Below, piece by piece: positions 7,944 to 14,215 of a stretch of 14,702 bases of DNA. The notes beneath the pieces are model-generated. The model saw only the letters and a list, made by a program, of their open reading frames with translations, was not told the DNA's origin and ran no database searches. This stretch comes from an uncultured Bacilli bacterium. Lineage in GTDB: Bacteria; Bacillota_I; Bacilli_A; RFN20; CAG-631. A program made the position numbers and the translations under genes. Every line of letters begins with the position of its first letter. Positions within the stretch are counted from its first letter, which is position 1. The stretch spans positions 1 to 14,702 of the forward strand of contig CAKPXW010000033.1 in the NCBI GenBank assembly GCA_934202505.1, read 5' to 3'.

Positions 7944-8286
7944 TTGTCGCTATTCTTTCCTTTATTGCATGTAATAAATATCTTAATGCTTTACGTGTTT
8001 TTCCACGATGATTTGGGCCATATACTTCAACATCGATAGTAGTCATTCCTTGCCCACTAGGTATTGCGCGAATTGTTACTTCATACCCTGCCTTGGAAGT
8101 GAAAATTTCATTATATATATCATTGTAACTAATTTTTTTATAATTTAAATCTGTCAAAAGTTTAATTATTCCATTCATTGCTCTTTCAGGTCCTATTTTA
8201 ACTTCAATAGATCTTAAAGTTTCATCTTTAGCATGTAAACTACTATGTGAATATATTTCAAAAGTGCCTTTTAACTTATCAAACAT
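7927..8286 (-). CDS. Conserved-looking protein of unknown function, upstream of rnhC
   Basis: I do not recognise this 119-residue protein. It has no signal peptide, membrane helix or cysteine pattern. Predicted order: a short N-terminal strand (TFEIYSHSS), a helix (about 53-69), then two or three strands (EVTIRAIPSG, TTIDVEVYG) and a basic C-terminal helix (NHRGKTRKALRYLLHAIKER). This alpha/beta layout with a final long helix is loosely like small ligand-binding folds, which is speculation. It looks real: an extended -10 promoter and GGATGGTGAG site precede its ATG, and rnhC overlaps its end by 17 bases. Sharing an mRNA with RNase HIII and being basic at the C-terminus, it might act with nucleic acid. 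In Bacillus the neighbour of rnhC is zapA, which this does not resemble. Confidence 0.75.
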   Translation of the reverse strand: MFDKLKGTFEIYSHSSLHAKDETLRSIEVKIGPERAMNGIIKLLTDLNYKKISYNDIYNEIFTSKAGYEVTIRAIPSGQGMTTIDVEVYGPNHRGKTRKALRYLLHAIKERIATNGNLF

Positions 8287-8307
8287 TCAACTCACCATCC
8301 TATAGGT

Positions 8308-8316
8308 ATTATATCA
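8308..8316 (-). promoter_or_regulatory. Extended -10 promoter of the unknown gene-rnhC operon
   Basis: On the minus strand TGATATAAT (plus 8316-8308) is a perfect extended -10. No good -35 lies 17 bases upstream, which extended -10 promoters tolerate. It sits 22 bases before the start codon at 8286, leaving a short leader that holds the ribosome binding site. Confidence 0.55.
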
Positions 8317-8327
8317 AAAAGTTATAC

Positions 8328-8347
8328 AAAATAAAATATTTTATTTT
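8328..8347. repeat. 20-bp perfect palindrome between divergent promoters
   Basis: Ten-base arms AAAATAAAAT and ATTTTATTTT meet without spacer midway between the -10 boxes of the leftward unknown gene-rnhC operon and the rightward rsmE operon. It would be well placed as a shared UP element or operator. It contains only A and T, so chance is a serious alternative. Confidence 0.3.
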
Positions 8348-8359
8348 TCTATTTGACTA

Positions 8360-8368
8360 TGGTACAAT
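8360..8368 (+). promoter_or_regulatory. Extended -10 promoter of the rsmE operon
   Basis: TGGTACAAT is an extended -10 with 5 of 6 bases in the hexamer (8363-8368); the -35 position (TTTATT, 8340-8345) is weak. The expected start near 8375 gives a leader of about 18 bases before the rsmE ATG, with only a poor ribosome binding site (GGAAGTGG). Confidence 0.5.
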
Positions 8369-8392
8369 AAGCGTGGAAGTGGTTAAAAAAAT

Positions 8393-9121
8393 ATGCAACA
8401 CTATTTTGTAAAAAAAGAAAATAATAACTTTAGATTTAATTATAATGATTTTCATCATGTTAAAGATGTTATGCGTCTTAAAAATAATGATGAAATCATT
8501 TGTATTTTTGAAAATAAATCTTTTTTATGTAACATTTTATATACTAATAATGATTATAAAATCAATGTTATCAAAGAACTTGAAAATGATAATGAATTAC
8601 CTATTGATATTATCTTATATCAAGCTTTAATAAAAAACGATAAATTCGACTTAATCATTCAAAAAGCTTGTGAACTAGGTGTAAAAGAAATTTATCCTCT
8701 TATAACTTCAAGAAGTGTTGTTAAAATTGATAAAGATAATTTAAATAAAAAAATAATGCGTTATGAAAAAATAGTAAAAGAAGCTGCTGAGCAATCAACA
8801 CGTTTAGTATGTCCTAGTATTAATGAACCAATTAACATTAAAGATATAGAAATTGAAAAAGACACACTACCTATTATTGCTTATGAAAAAGACCAAAATG
8901 TCTTTTCTTTACAAAATATCTTAAAAGATGTTAAATCTTATAAAAAAGTCGCTATTGTAATTGGACCAGAAGGTGGCTTTAGCATAGAAGAAATTAACAT
9001 GCTTTTAAATAAAGGCTTTAAAGAAGTAAGTCTTGGAAAAAGAATTTTAAGAGCGGAAACAGCAAGTTTTTTTGCAATTTCCATTATCTCGCATTATATA
9101 GAAGGAGTTAAGGATGAATAG
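8393..9121 (+). CDS. rsmE: 16S rRNA (uracil-1498-N3)-methyltransferase RsmE
   Basis: SPOUT-class enzyme that methylates N3 of U1498 in the decoding region of 16S rRNA, using S-adenosylmethionine. An N-terminal PUA-like domain (about 1-68) precedes the knotted catalytic domain. Family motifs: CELGVKEIYPL (93-103), EQSTR (133-137), the SAM-binding GPEGGF (191-196) and the knot segment LGKRILRAETA (214-224). The length, 242 residues, is normal. The start is the first ATG after a promoter and gives the usual N-terminus (MQHYFV); the Shine-Dalgarno is weak. It is first gene of the operon and overlaps mtaB by 8 bases, the same pairing as in Bacillus. The dnaJ and prmA genes that often precede it are not here. 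Confidence 0.95.
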   Translation: MQHYFVKKENNNFRFNYNDFHHVKDVMRLKNNDEIICIFENKSFLCNILYTNNDYKINVIKELENDNELPIDIILYQALIKNDKFDLIIQKACELGVKEIYPLITSRSVVKIDKDNLNKKIMRYEKIVKEAAEQSTRLVCPSINEPINIKDIEIEKDTLPIIAYEKDQNVFSLQNILKDVKSYKKVAIVIGPEGGFSIEEINMLLNKGFKEVSLGKRILRAETASFFAISIISHYIEGVKDE

Positions 9122-10424
9122 TTTTTATATAGATTGCCTTGGATGTAAAGTTAATTCATATGAAATAGAGGCTATAAAAGATGAGCTTTTAGCTAATAAT
9201 TTTATTCAAGCGGCTGATTTTAAAGATGCTGATTACATTATCATTAATACTTGTTGTGTTACTAATAATGCTGCAAGCAAATCTAGGCAAAAAATTAATA
9301 GTTATCATAATGGCAACCTAAAAGCCAAAATTATTGTTATGGGTTGTTATGTACAAGGCTTTAAAGATGAAGTTAGTAAACTTGAAGGAGTATCCTTGCT
9401 TATTGGTACTAACAATCGTAAAGCAATAATTGAATATATGGTTCATGACTTATTTGATAAGCAAATAAACTTAGTTGAAGACATTAAAAGCTTTACCAAA
9501 TATGAAAGTTTAGCTATTACATCTTGCTTTGAAAATACAAGAGCTTATTTAAAAATTCAAGATGGCTGTAATAATTTTTGCAGTTATTGCATAATTCCTT
9601 ATGTCCGTGGAATTATTAAATCAAGGCCTTGTGAAGAAGTCATAAAAGAAGCTAAAAAATTAGTAAGTAAAGGATATAAAGAAATTGTTTTAACTGGTAT
9701 TCATACTGGAAGCTATGGAAAAGATTTAGATGGTTTTACTTTTTCAGATTTAGTAGAAAAATTGCTTGAAATAGATGGTCTTTATCGATTAAGAATTTCT
9801 AGTATTGAAGAAAGTGAAATAGATGAAAAATTAATTAATCTTTTAATTAGTAATCCAAAACTTGCCAAACATTTACATATGCCTTTGCAAGCCGGCAGTG
9901 ATCATGTTTTAAAATTAATGAATAGAAAATATGACTTAAAAACTTATATTAATAAAGTTGAATACATTAAATCAAAAGTAAAAGATGTTGCCATAACTAC
10001 AGATATAATTGTAGGCTTTCCTCAAGAAAGTGACGAGGATTTTGCTTCTACTTTAAAAGTTAGTGAACAAATTGGTTTTATGAAGATTCATGTTTTTCCT
10101 TTTTCTAGTAGAAAAGGAACAGTAGCAGCTAAAATGAGTGGCCAAATTGATGGAAAAATAAAAAAAGAAAGAACACATCAATTATTAGATTTATCAAATA
10201 AGTTAAATTATAATTATAATAGTGCATATATTAATAAAGTAGAAGAAGTACTTGTAGAAGAAAAAGTAAATGGCTATTATTCAGGTCATACTTCAAATTT
10301 TTTACATGTTAAGTTTAAATCTAACAAAACAATTGAAAGAAATGCTATAATTAAAGTGAAGATTACAAAAGCTTTCGAAAATGAAGTAGAAGGCGTTATG
10401 GAGGAAGAATATGAACGTAAATAA
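9114..10424 (+). CDS. mtaB: tRNA t6A37 methylthiotransferase MtaB
   Basis: Radical-SAM enzyme that adds a methylthio group to t6A at position 37 of ANN-decoding tRNAs, making ms2t6A. The N-terminal methylthiotransferase domain has its three cluster cysteines at Cys11 (LGCKVN), Cys47 (NTCCVT) and Cys78 (MGCY). The radical-SAM cluster is Cys152-Cys156-Cys159 in GCNNFCSYC, followed by IIPYVRG. The C-terminal TRAM RNA-binding domain covers about 375-436. LGCKVNSYE near the start distinguishes it from MiaB. At 436 residues it is full length. Its ATG lies within the end of rsmE behind GAAGGAG, and deoC begins 14 bases before its stop. Confidence 0.95.
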   Translation: MNSFYIDCLGCKVNSYEIEAIKDELLANNFIQAADFKDADYIIINTCCVTNNAASKSRQKINSYHNGNLKAKIIVMGCYVQGFKDEVSKLEGVSLLIGTNNRKAIIEYMVHDLFDKQINLVEDIKSFTKYESLAITSCFENTRAYLKIQDGCNNFCSYCIIPYVRGIIKSRPCEEVIKEAKKLVSKGYKEIVLTGIHTGSYGKDLDGFTFSDLVEKLLEIDGLYRLRISSIEESEIDEKLINLLISNPKLAKHLHMPLQAGSDHVLKLMNRKYDLKTYINKVEYIKSKVKDVAITTDIIVGFPQESDEDFASTLKVSEQIGFMKIHVFPFSSRKGTVAAKMSGQIDGKIKKERTHQLLDLSNKLNYNYNSAYINKVEEVLVEEKVNGYYSGHTSNFLHVKFKSNKTIERNAIIKVKITKAFENEVEGVMEEEYERK

Positions 10425-11055
10425 GTATATTGATCACACATTATTAAAACCTGAAGCCACAACTGAACAAATTAAACATCTTTGCAAAGAAGCGTTAGAA
10501 TATGATTTTGCATCTGTATGTGTTAATCCTACTCATGTTGCATTATGTCATGAAATATTAAAAGAAAGTGATGTTAAAGTTTGTACAGTAATTGGTTTTC
10601 CTTTAGGAGCTAATACTACTGCTACTAAAGTGTTTGAAACAAAAGACGCTATTAATAATGGTGCTCAAGAAATTGATATGGTTATTAATATTGGGGCCTT
10701 AAAAGATAAAAATTATTCATTAGTGGAAAATGATATTGCAGAAGTAAAAAAAGCTGCTGGTAATACATTAGTAAAAGTTATTTTTGAAACTTGTTTACTA
10801 AATGATGAAGAAATTATTAAAGTATGTAATTTATGTGCAAGCGCTCATGTTGAATATGTAAAGACATCTACTGGATTTAATAAATGTGGCGCAACTGTAG
10901 AAGTTGTTAAGTTAATGGCTGACACTGTAAAAGGAAACTTAAAAGTAAAAGCTGCTGGCGGTGTTAGATGCTACGAAGATGCCTTAAAAATGATTGAAGC
11001 TGGAGCTTCAAGAATTGGTACATCTGCAGGTGTTGCTATTGTTTCTAAAAAATAA
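10411..11055 (+). CDS. deoC: Deoxyribose-phosphate aldolase
   Basis: Splits 2-deoxyribose 5-phosphate to glyceraldehyde 3-phosphate and acetaldehyde in deoxynucleoside salvage, through a Schiff base in a (beta/alpha)8 barrel. The Schiff-base lysine is Lys151 in EYVKTSTGF. Lys180 in VKAAGGVR and Asp89 in QEIDMVINIG complete the catalytic set. The start IDHTLLKP is diagnostic. The length, 214 residues, matches the short bacterial form. A clear GGAGGAAGA site inside the end of mtaB sets the start. The acetaldehyde it makes could be reduced by an alcohol dehydrogenase like the one at 1798-2961, though nothing in the DNA links them. No other deo genes are present; it seems to ride in the RNA-modification operon. 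Confidence 0.96.
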   Translation: MNVNKYIDHTLLKPEATTEQIKHLCKEALEYDFASVCVNPTHVALCHEILKESDVKVCTVIGFPLGANTTATKVFETKDAINNGAQEIDMVINIGALKDKNYSLVENDIAEVKKAAGNTLVKVIFETCLLNDEEIIKVCNLCASAHVEYVKTSTGFNKCGATVEVVKLMADTVKGNLKVKAAGGVRCYEDALKMIEAGASRIGTSAGVAIVSKK

Positions 11056-11705
11056 TGAATATTGGTCTAATTGATAGCGGACTTGGAGCAATTGGACTAT
11101 TAAATGAACTAATAAAGCAAAAAAAATATGCTAATTATTATCTTTTTATTGACTATAAAGGAAGTCCTTATGGAACAAAAGATGATATAACATTAAAACA
11201 AAGATATAAAATAGGAGAAAATTTCTTACTTTTAAAAAAGTGTGAAAAGATTATAATATCTTGTAACACACTTTCTAAAGTGGCTAAAAATGAAAGCCAA
11301 CAAGTGATTACTCCTATTTTTTATTTACAAAAAAAGATTAATTCGATAGACGGAACTCTAATAGCGACTAAATATACCATTTCCAATAATCTTTACAATT
11401 GTAAAAATGTCCTGAACTGTAGTAATCTAGTAGAATATATTGAAGGTAGAGGTCAAATAAAGAAAGATTTTTTTAATTCTTTTAAGGGCAATTTATTTCT
11501 AGGATGCACACATTTTACATTAGTAAAAAATAGATTTTCTAATTATTGTATTGATAGTGTTGAAGAACTAGCCAACAATTTAACTTTTACTAAATCCAAA
11601 TTAAAAATAAATATTTATGTTACTAAACTAAATAAAAATATTTATAATCATATTTTATATTATCTTCACAGTACTAACTTTTGTATTAAATTAATCAACA
11701 TTTAA
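11055..11705 (+). CDS. murI: Glutamate racemase, short divergent form
   Basis: Interconverts L- and D-glutamate to supply D-Glu for peptidoglycan. The two-cysteine active site is kept: Cys70 in ISCNT and Cys151 in LGCTHF, with His153, the first-strand LIDSGLG (Asp7, Ser8) and YGTK (39-42). At 216 residues it is about 50 shorter than usual (about 265). The usual GIVEP segment and the ACPxF loop are reduced (ITPIFYL; LNCSNLVEYIE), and the C-terminal end is short. All catalytic residues survive, so I infer a working or specialised enzyme rather than a pseudogene. The start codon shares one base with the deoC stop (TAATG) and has no site of its own, so it is translated by coupling. A related aspartate racemase is the alternative. 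Confidence 0.8.
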   Translation: MNIGLIDSGLGAIGLLNELIKQKKYANYYLFIDYKGSPYGTKDDITLKQRYKIGENFLLLKKCEKIIISCNTLSKVAKNESQQVITPIFYLQKKINSIDGTLIATKYTISNNLYNCKNVLNCSNLVEYIEGRGQIKKDFFNSFKGNLFLGCTHFTLVKNRFSNYCIDSVEELANNLTFTKSKLKINIYVTKLNKNIYNHILYYLHSTNFCIKLINI

Positions 11706-11775
11706 CTATTATATGCAAGGAAAAAATTATTTATTCTCTTTTTGCCAAAATATGGTTAAATTTTTAAAATTACTC

Positions 11776-11804
11776 TTGAAAATTAACTTAACTTTTAATA
11801 TAAT
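11776..11804 (+). promoter_or_regulatory. Near-consensus promoter of rpsU
   Basis: TTGAAA (11776-11781), exactly 17 bases, then TATAAT (11799-11804): 11 of 12 consensus bases at ideal spacing. The expected start near 11811 gives a leader of about 36 bases ending in the strong site AAGGGGTGA (11831-11839). It explains how rpsU can be expressed far above the operon before it. The rest of the 141-base gap, 11706-11775, shows nothing definite. Confidence 0.8.
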
Positions 11805-11846
11805 TAATGAGGTTAAGCTAAATGCTTCAAAAGGGGTGAAAAAAGG

Positions 11847-12032
11847 ATGGCTAAAGTTGTAGTTCGTGAAAATGAAACTATTGAAGATGCATTACGCAGA
11901 TTTAAAAGAAAAGTTTCACAAAATGGAACACTTATTGAAGCACGTAAAAGAGAATTCTATCTTAAACCAGGAATTAAGAGAAAATTAAAATCTGAAGCTG
12001 CTCGTCGTAATAGCAAATCAAAAAATCGTTAA
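11847..12032 (+). CDS. rpsU: 30S ribosomal protein bS21
   Basis: Small basic protein of the 30S platform near the anti-Shine-Dalgarno, involved in initiation on mRNA. The sequence starts MAKVVVRENETIEDALRRFK and has the family core KREFYLKPGIKRKLK, ending in a lysine/arginine-rich tail. The length, 61 residues, is typical. The start is fixed by the AAGGGGTGA site and the conserved N-terminus. It is bracketed by its own strong promoter and a strong terminator, so it is probably made mainly as a single-gene transcript. Its place between mtaB-linked genes and yqfC-phoH follows the Bacillus order in part; the usual yqeY neighbour is missing. Confidence 0.97.
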   Translation: MAKVVVRENETIEDALRRFKRKVSQNGTLIEARKREFYLKPGIKRKLKSEAARRNSKSKNR

Positions 12033-12034
12033 TT

Positions 12035-12062
12035 AAAGACTCAATGTGAGTCTTTTTTTTTA
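12035..12062 (+). terminator. Intrinsic terminator after rpsU
   Basis: Arms AAAGACTCA (12035-12043) and TGAGTCTTT (12047-12055), a three-base loop and an uninterrupted T-run reaching 12061, starting two bases after the rpsU stop. It is a textbook intrinsic terminator. Confidence 0.9.
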
Positions 12063-12070
12063 TTATTTAT

Positions 12071-12089
12071 CATATAATTTTATGGTGAT
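12071..12089 (+). promoter_or_regulatory. Possible promoter box and ribosome binding site of the yqfC operon
   Basis: CATATAAT (12071-12078) contains a perfect TATAAT and also resembles the CATA-type -10 of mother-cell sporulation sigma factors. No -35 of either kind is visible: the T-run of the rpsU terminator lies there. A start about seven bases downstream would leave almost no leader before GGTGAT (12084-12089) and the ATG at 12093. Leaky read-through from rpsU is the alternative source of transcripts. Confidence 0.3.
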
Positions 12090-12092
12090 ATA

Positions 12093-12287
12093 ATGCTAAT
12101 AATCAATAAAGATCTTTTAAGAATTCAAAATTATAAAACAATATTAACAAGTACTGAAAAAGAAATATCTATTATTCTTGACAAAAAAATTAAAATAGCA
12201 GGAAATAATCTGAAAATAATTTTTTTTGAAAAAGAAGAAATAATTGTAAAAGGAAATATTTTAAACATTACTTTCTATGAAAAATAA
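12093..12287 (+). CDS. yqfC: YqfC-family sporulation protein
   Basis: Small YabP/YqfC-family protein; in Bacillus yqfC belongs to the mother-cell programme and is needed for normal sporulation. The family core is visible: DKKIKIAGNNLKIIFFEKEE and then IIVKGNILNITFYE, alternating strands with conserved glycines. At 64 residues it is shorter than the Bacillus protein (just over 90), missing much of the N-terminus before the core. The start follows GGTGAT by three bases. It overlaps yqfD by 11 bases in the conserved order yqfC-yqfD-phoH, which supports the assignment strongly. Whether this organism forms spores cannot be told from this window. Confidence 0.85.
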   Translation: MLIINKDLLRIQNYKTILTSTEKEISIILDKKIKIAGNNLKIIFFEKEEIIVKGNILNITFYEK

Positions 12288-13221
12288 AATTCAAGGATTA
12301 TATACTTATAAAATAAATTCTAACGATATTTCCTTTTCTTTAAATTCCTTAAAAAAAGAAAAAATCAAAATTTATAATCTAAAAAAAATAGGAGATAATA
12401 TTTATACATTTGATAGTTCTATTTTTTCTAAAAATAGAATTAAAAATCTTTTTCCAAATGTAAAGATTACGGGCCAGCATGGATACTTGGCAACAATTTT
12501 TAAATTATTTTATTATAAAACAACAATTATTGCTATAATACTATCTATTGCATTTTATTTTGTCTTATCATTTAGAATTTGGAAAGTTAATATTTCAGGT
12601 GATAGTAAATTACTAATAAATTATGTGGAAAATCAACTTGAAAAACATGAAATAAAAAAAGGAAACAAACTTTTAAATAATAAGCAAATCAATCAAATAA
12701 GTAAAGACATATTAAGAAAAAGTAGTGAAAAAATTGAATATCTTTCCATAAAAAAAGATGGTTGTGTTATTAATGTTGAATTTAAAAAGAAAAGAGAAAA
12801 AGTTGAAGAAATAAAATATCAAGGATGTTTATACGCTAGTAAAGATGGAATAATTAAAAGTTTTGACTTGTTATGTGGGGAAAAGGTTGTTAAAGAAAAT
12901 GATTATGTAAAAAAAGGAGATTTATTAGTACAAGATTATATCATCGATGATTACAATAATACCCTTCCTATTCAAACTTATGGTGCTGTTTATGCCTATA
13001 CTTGGTATTATCTAACTTTAAAAGAAAATAACATCTATACAAAAGATGCTGTCTCTTTATATGCTTCCTTGTTACTTAAAGCCAAAGAACAAATTAGTGA
13101 AAATTTTACTGCAAATGAGTTTATTTATAGTGAAAATGTGTTACAATTTAAAAAAGATGGCAACTATGTGGAAATGAAAATTCATTTTACATGTGTTGAA
13201 AATATTGCAAGGAGCTATTAA
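12277..13221 (+). CDS. yqfD: YqfD-family sporulation membrane protein, short form
   Basis: Membrane protein of the mother-cell sporulation set in Bacillus; its biochemical role is unclear. A cytoplasmic N-terminal part (1-80) is followed by one membrane helix (about 82-99), then WKVNISGDSKL, typical of the POTRA-like region after the helix. A biotinyl-like hinge motif follows: YASKDGIIKSF (186-196) and NDYVKKGDLLVQ (208-219). At 314 residues it is well short of the usual size (nearly 400), mainly in the C-terminal half. No frameshift is apparent and it ends in a TAA that overlaps the phoH start, so the short form seems genuine. It begins inside yqfC. Confidence 0.87.
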   Translation: MKNKIQGLYTYKINSNDISFSLNSLKKEKIKIYNLKKIGDNIYTFDSSIFSKNRIKNLFPNVKITGQHGYLATIFKLFYYKTTIIAIILSIAFYFVLSFRIWKVNISGDSKLLINYVENQLEKHEIKKGNKLLNNKQINQISKDILRKSSEKIEYLSIKKDGCVINVEFKKKREKVEEIKYQGCLYASKDGIIKSFDLLCGEKVVKENDYVKKGDLLVQDYIIDDYNNTLPIQTYGAVYAYTWYYLTLKENNIYTKDAVSLYASLLLKAKEQISENFTANEFIYSENVLQFKKDGNYVEMKIHFTCVENIARSY

Positions 13222-14180
13222 TGAAAGCAAAATATTCAATAGAAAAATATCATTTATCAATCGAACAACTACAAAAATTTTTTGGTAATGAGGATAAAAA
13301 TCTAAAATTAATAGAAAAAAAATTAAATGTTTCTATTACTGGTTCTGGTGATGAACTTCTAATTGAAGGAAATAATATTTTAAAAGTAAGTTCAATTTTA
13401 GATGAATTAATTCAAAAAATTATAAATAAAGAAAAAATTGATGAACTAGAAATAAATCAAATAATTTCAAGAAATATTAATAATGAAAAGAAAATTGAAG
13501 AAAATATTAAATTTACAACAACTTACAACGGGAAAATTATTAAACCCCAAAACTATTCACAATATAAATATTACAAATTACTTGAAAGCAAGACTATAAT
13601 TTTTGCTATGGGTGCAGCCGGTAGTGGTAAAACATACCTTGCCATTGCATATGCTGCTAATAACTTAAAATCTAAAAAGATTAATAAAATAATTATTAGT
13701 AGGCCAATTGTAGAAGCAGGAGAAAATTTAGGCTTTTTACCTGGTGAAATTAAAGAAAAAGTTGATCCATATTTAACACCTATTTATGATGCTTTAAATG
13801 ATATGTTAGGATATGAAACAACACAAAAATATTTAGAAAAGCAAATAATTGAAATTGCTCCTCTTGCTTATATGCGTGGTAGGACATTAAATGATGCTAT
13901 AGTTGTTCTTGATGAAGCACAAAATACTACGTCCTTACAAATGAAAATGTTTTTAACTCGTCTTGGATACAATACTAAAATGATTATTACGGGTGATGAA
14001 AGTCAAATTGATTTAAAAGATGTAACAAAATCAGGAATAATTCATGCTAGCAATATATTAAAAGATATTGAAGAAATTGGAATTATAAAATTTAGTAGTG
14101 CAGATGTAGTTAGAAATCCTCTTGTAAGTAAAATTATTAATGCTTACGAAAATGATAAAACAAACAACGAAAACAAATAA
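13221..14180 (+). CDS. phoH: PhoH-family P-loop ATPase
   Basis: Cytoplasmic ATPase/helicase-like protein linked to RNA metabolism. An N-terminal KH-like region (about 10-70) precedes the ATPase domain: Walker A GAAGSGKT (131-138), SRP (160-162), GFLPGE (171-176), Walker B VVLDEAQN (228-235) and TGDESQID (257-264). The length, 319 residues, is normal. Walker A has Ala-Ala where many members have Pro-Ala, a mild variant. AAGGAG before the start and a TAATG junction with yqfD indicate coupled translation. In most Bacillota ybeY follows phoH; here a terminator and a convergent gene follow at once. Confidence 0.95.
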   Translation: MKAKYSIEKYHLSIEQLQKFFGNEDKNLKLIEKKLNVSITGSGDELLIEGNNILKVSSILDELIQKIINKEKIDELEINQIISRNINNEKKIEENIKFTTTYNGKIIKPQNYSQYKYYKLLESKTIIFAMGAAGSGKTYLAIAYAANNLKSKKINKIIISRPIVEAGENLGFLPGEIKEKVDPYLTPIYDALNDMLGYETTQKYLEKQIIEIAPLAYMRGRTLNDAIVVLDEAQNTTSLQMKMFLTRLGYNTKMIITGDESQIDLKDVTKSGIIHASNILKDIEEIGIIKFSSADVVRNPLVSKIINAYENDKTNNENK

Positions 14181-14185
14181 AACTT

Positions 14186-14214
14186 AAAAAAGATAGTTGA
14201 ACTATCTTTTTTTT
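14186..14214. terminator. Bidirectional terminator between phoH and the GH30 gene
   Basis: Arms AAAAAAGATAG (14186-14196) and CTATCTTTTTT (14202-14212) with the five-base loop TTGAA start six bases after the phoH stop. The T-run extends to 14214 on the right and the A-run serves the leftward gene, whose stop codon lies at 14218-14216, directly against it. Confidence 0.85.
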
Positions 14215-14215
14215 A

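Noticed and set aside
7857..8039. 60-codon open frame on the plus strand
   Set aside because: It lies opposite the start of rnhC and the end of the 119-residue gene, has no ribosome binding site, and reads as low-complexity hydrophobic shadow sequence.
8445..8630. 61-codon open frame on the plus strand
   Set aside because: It is wholly inside rsmE in another frame and is rich in Ile, Leu, Met and Lys as expected from AT-rich shadow translation.
11055..11705. murI as a pseudogene
   Set aside because: No internal stop or frameshift, tight coupling to deoC, and all catalytic residues are present.
11822..11839. Five-codon frame (Met-Leu-Gln-Lys-Gly, TGA) in the rpsU leader, ending in the rpsU ribosome binding site
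   Set aside because: The GAGG that could start it lies at the predicted transcription start, so it probably is not on the mRNA as a usable site; too short to judge.
12277..13221. A frameshift or a TGA read as Trp explaining the short YqfD
   Set aside because: The frame ends in TAA, which overlaps the phoH start and has an AAGGAG site just before it, so the end is the normal gene junction.
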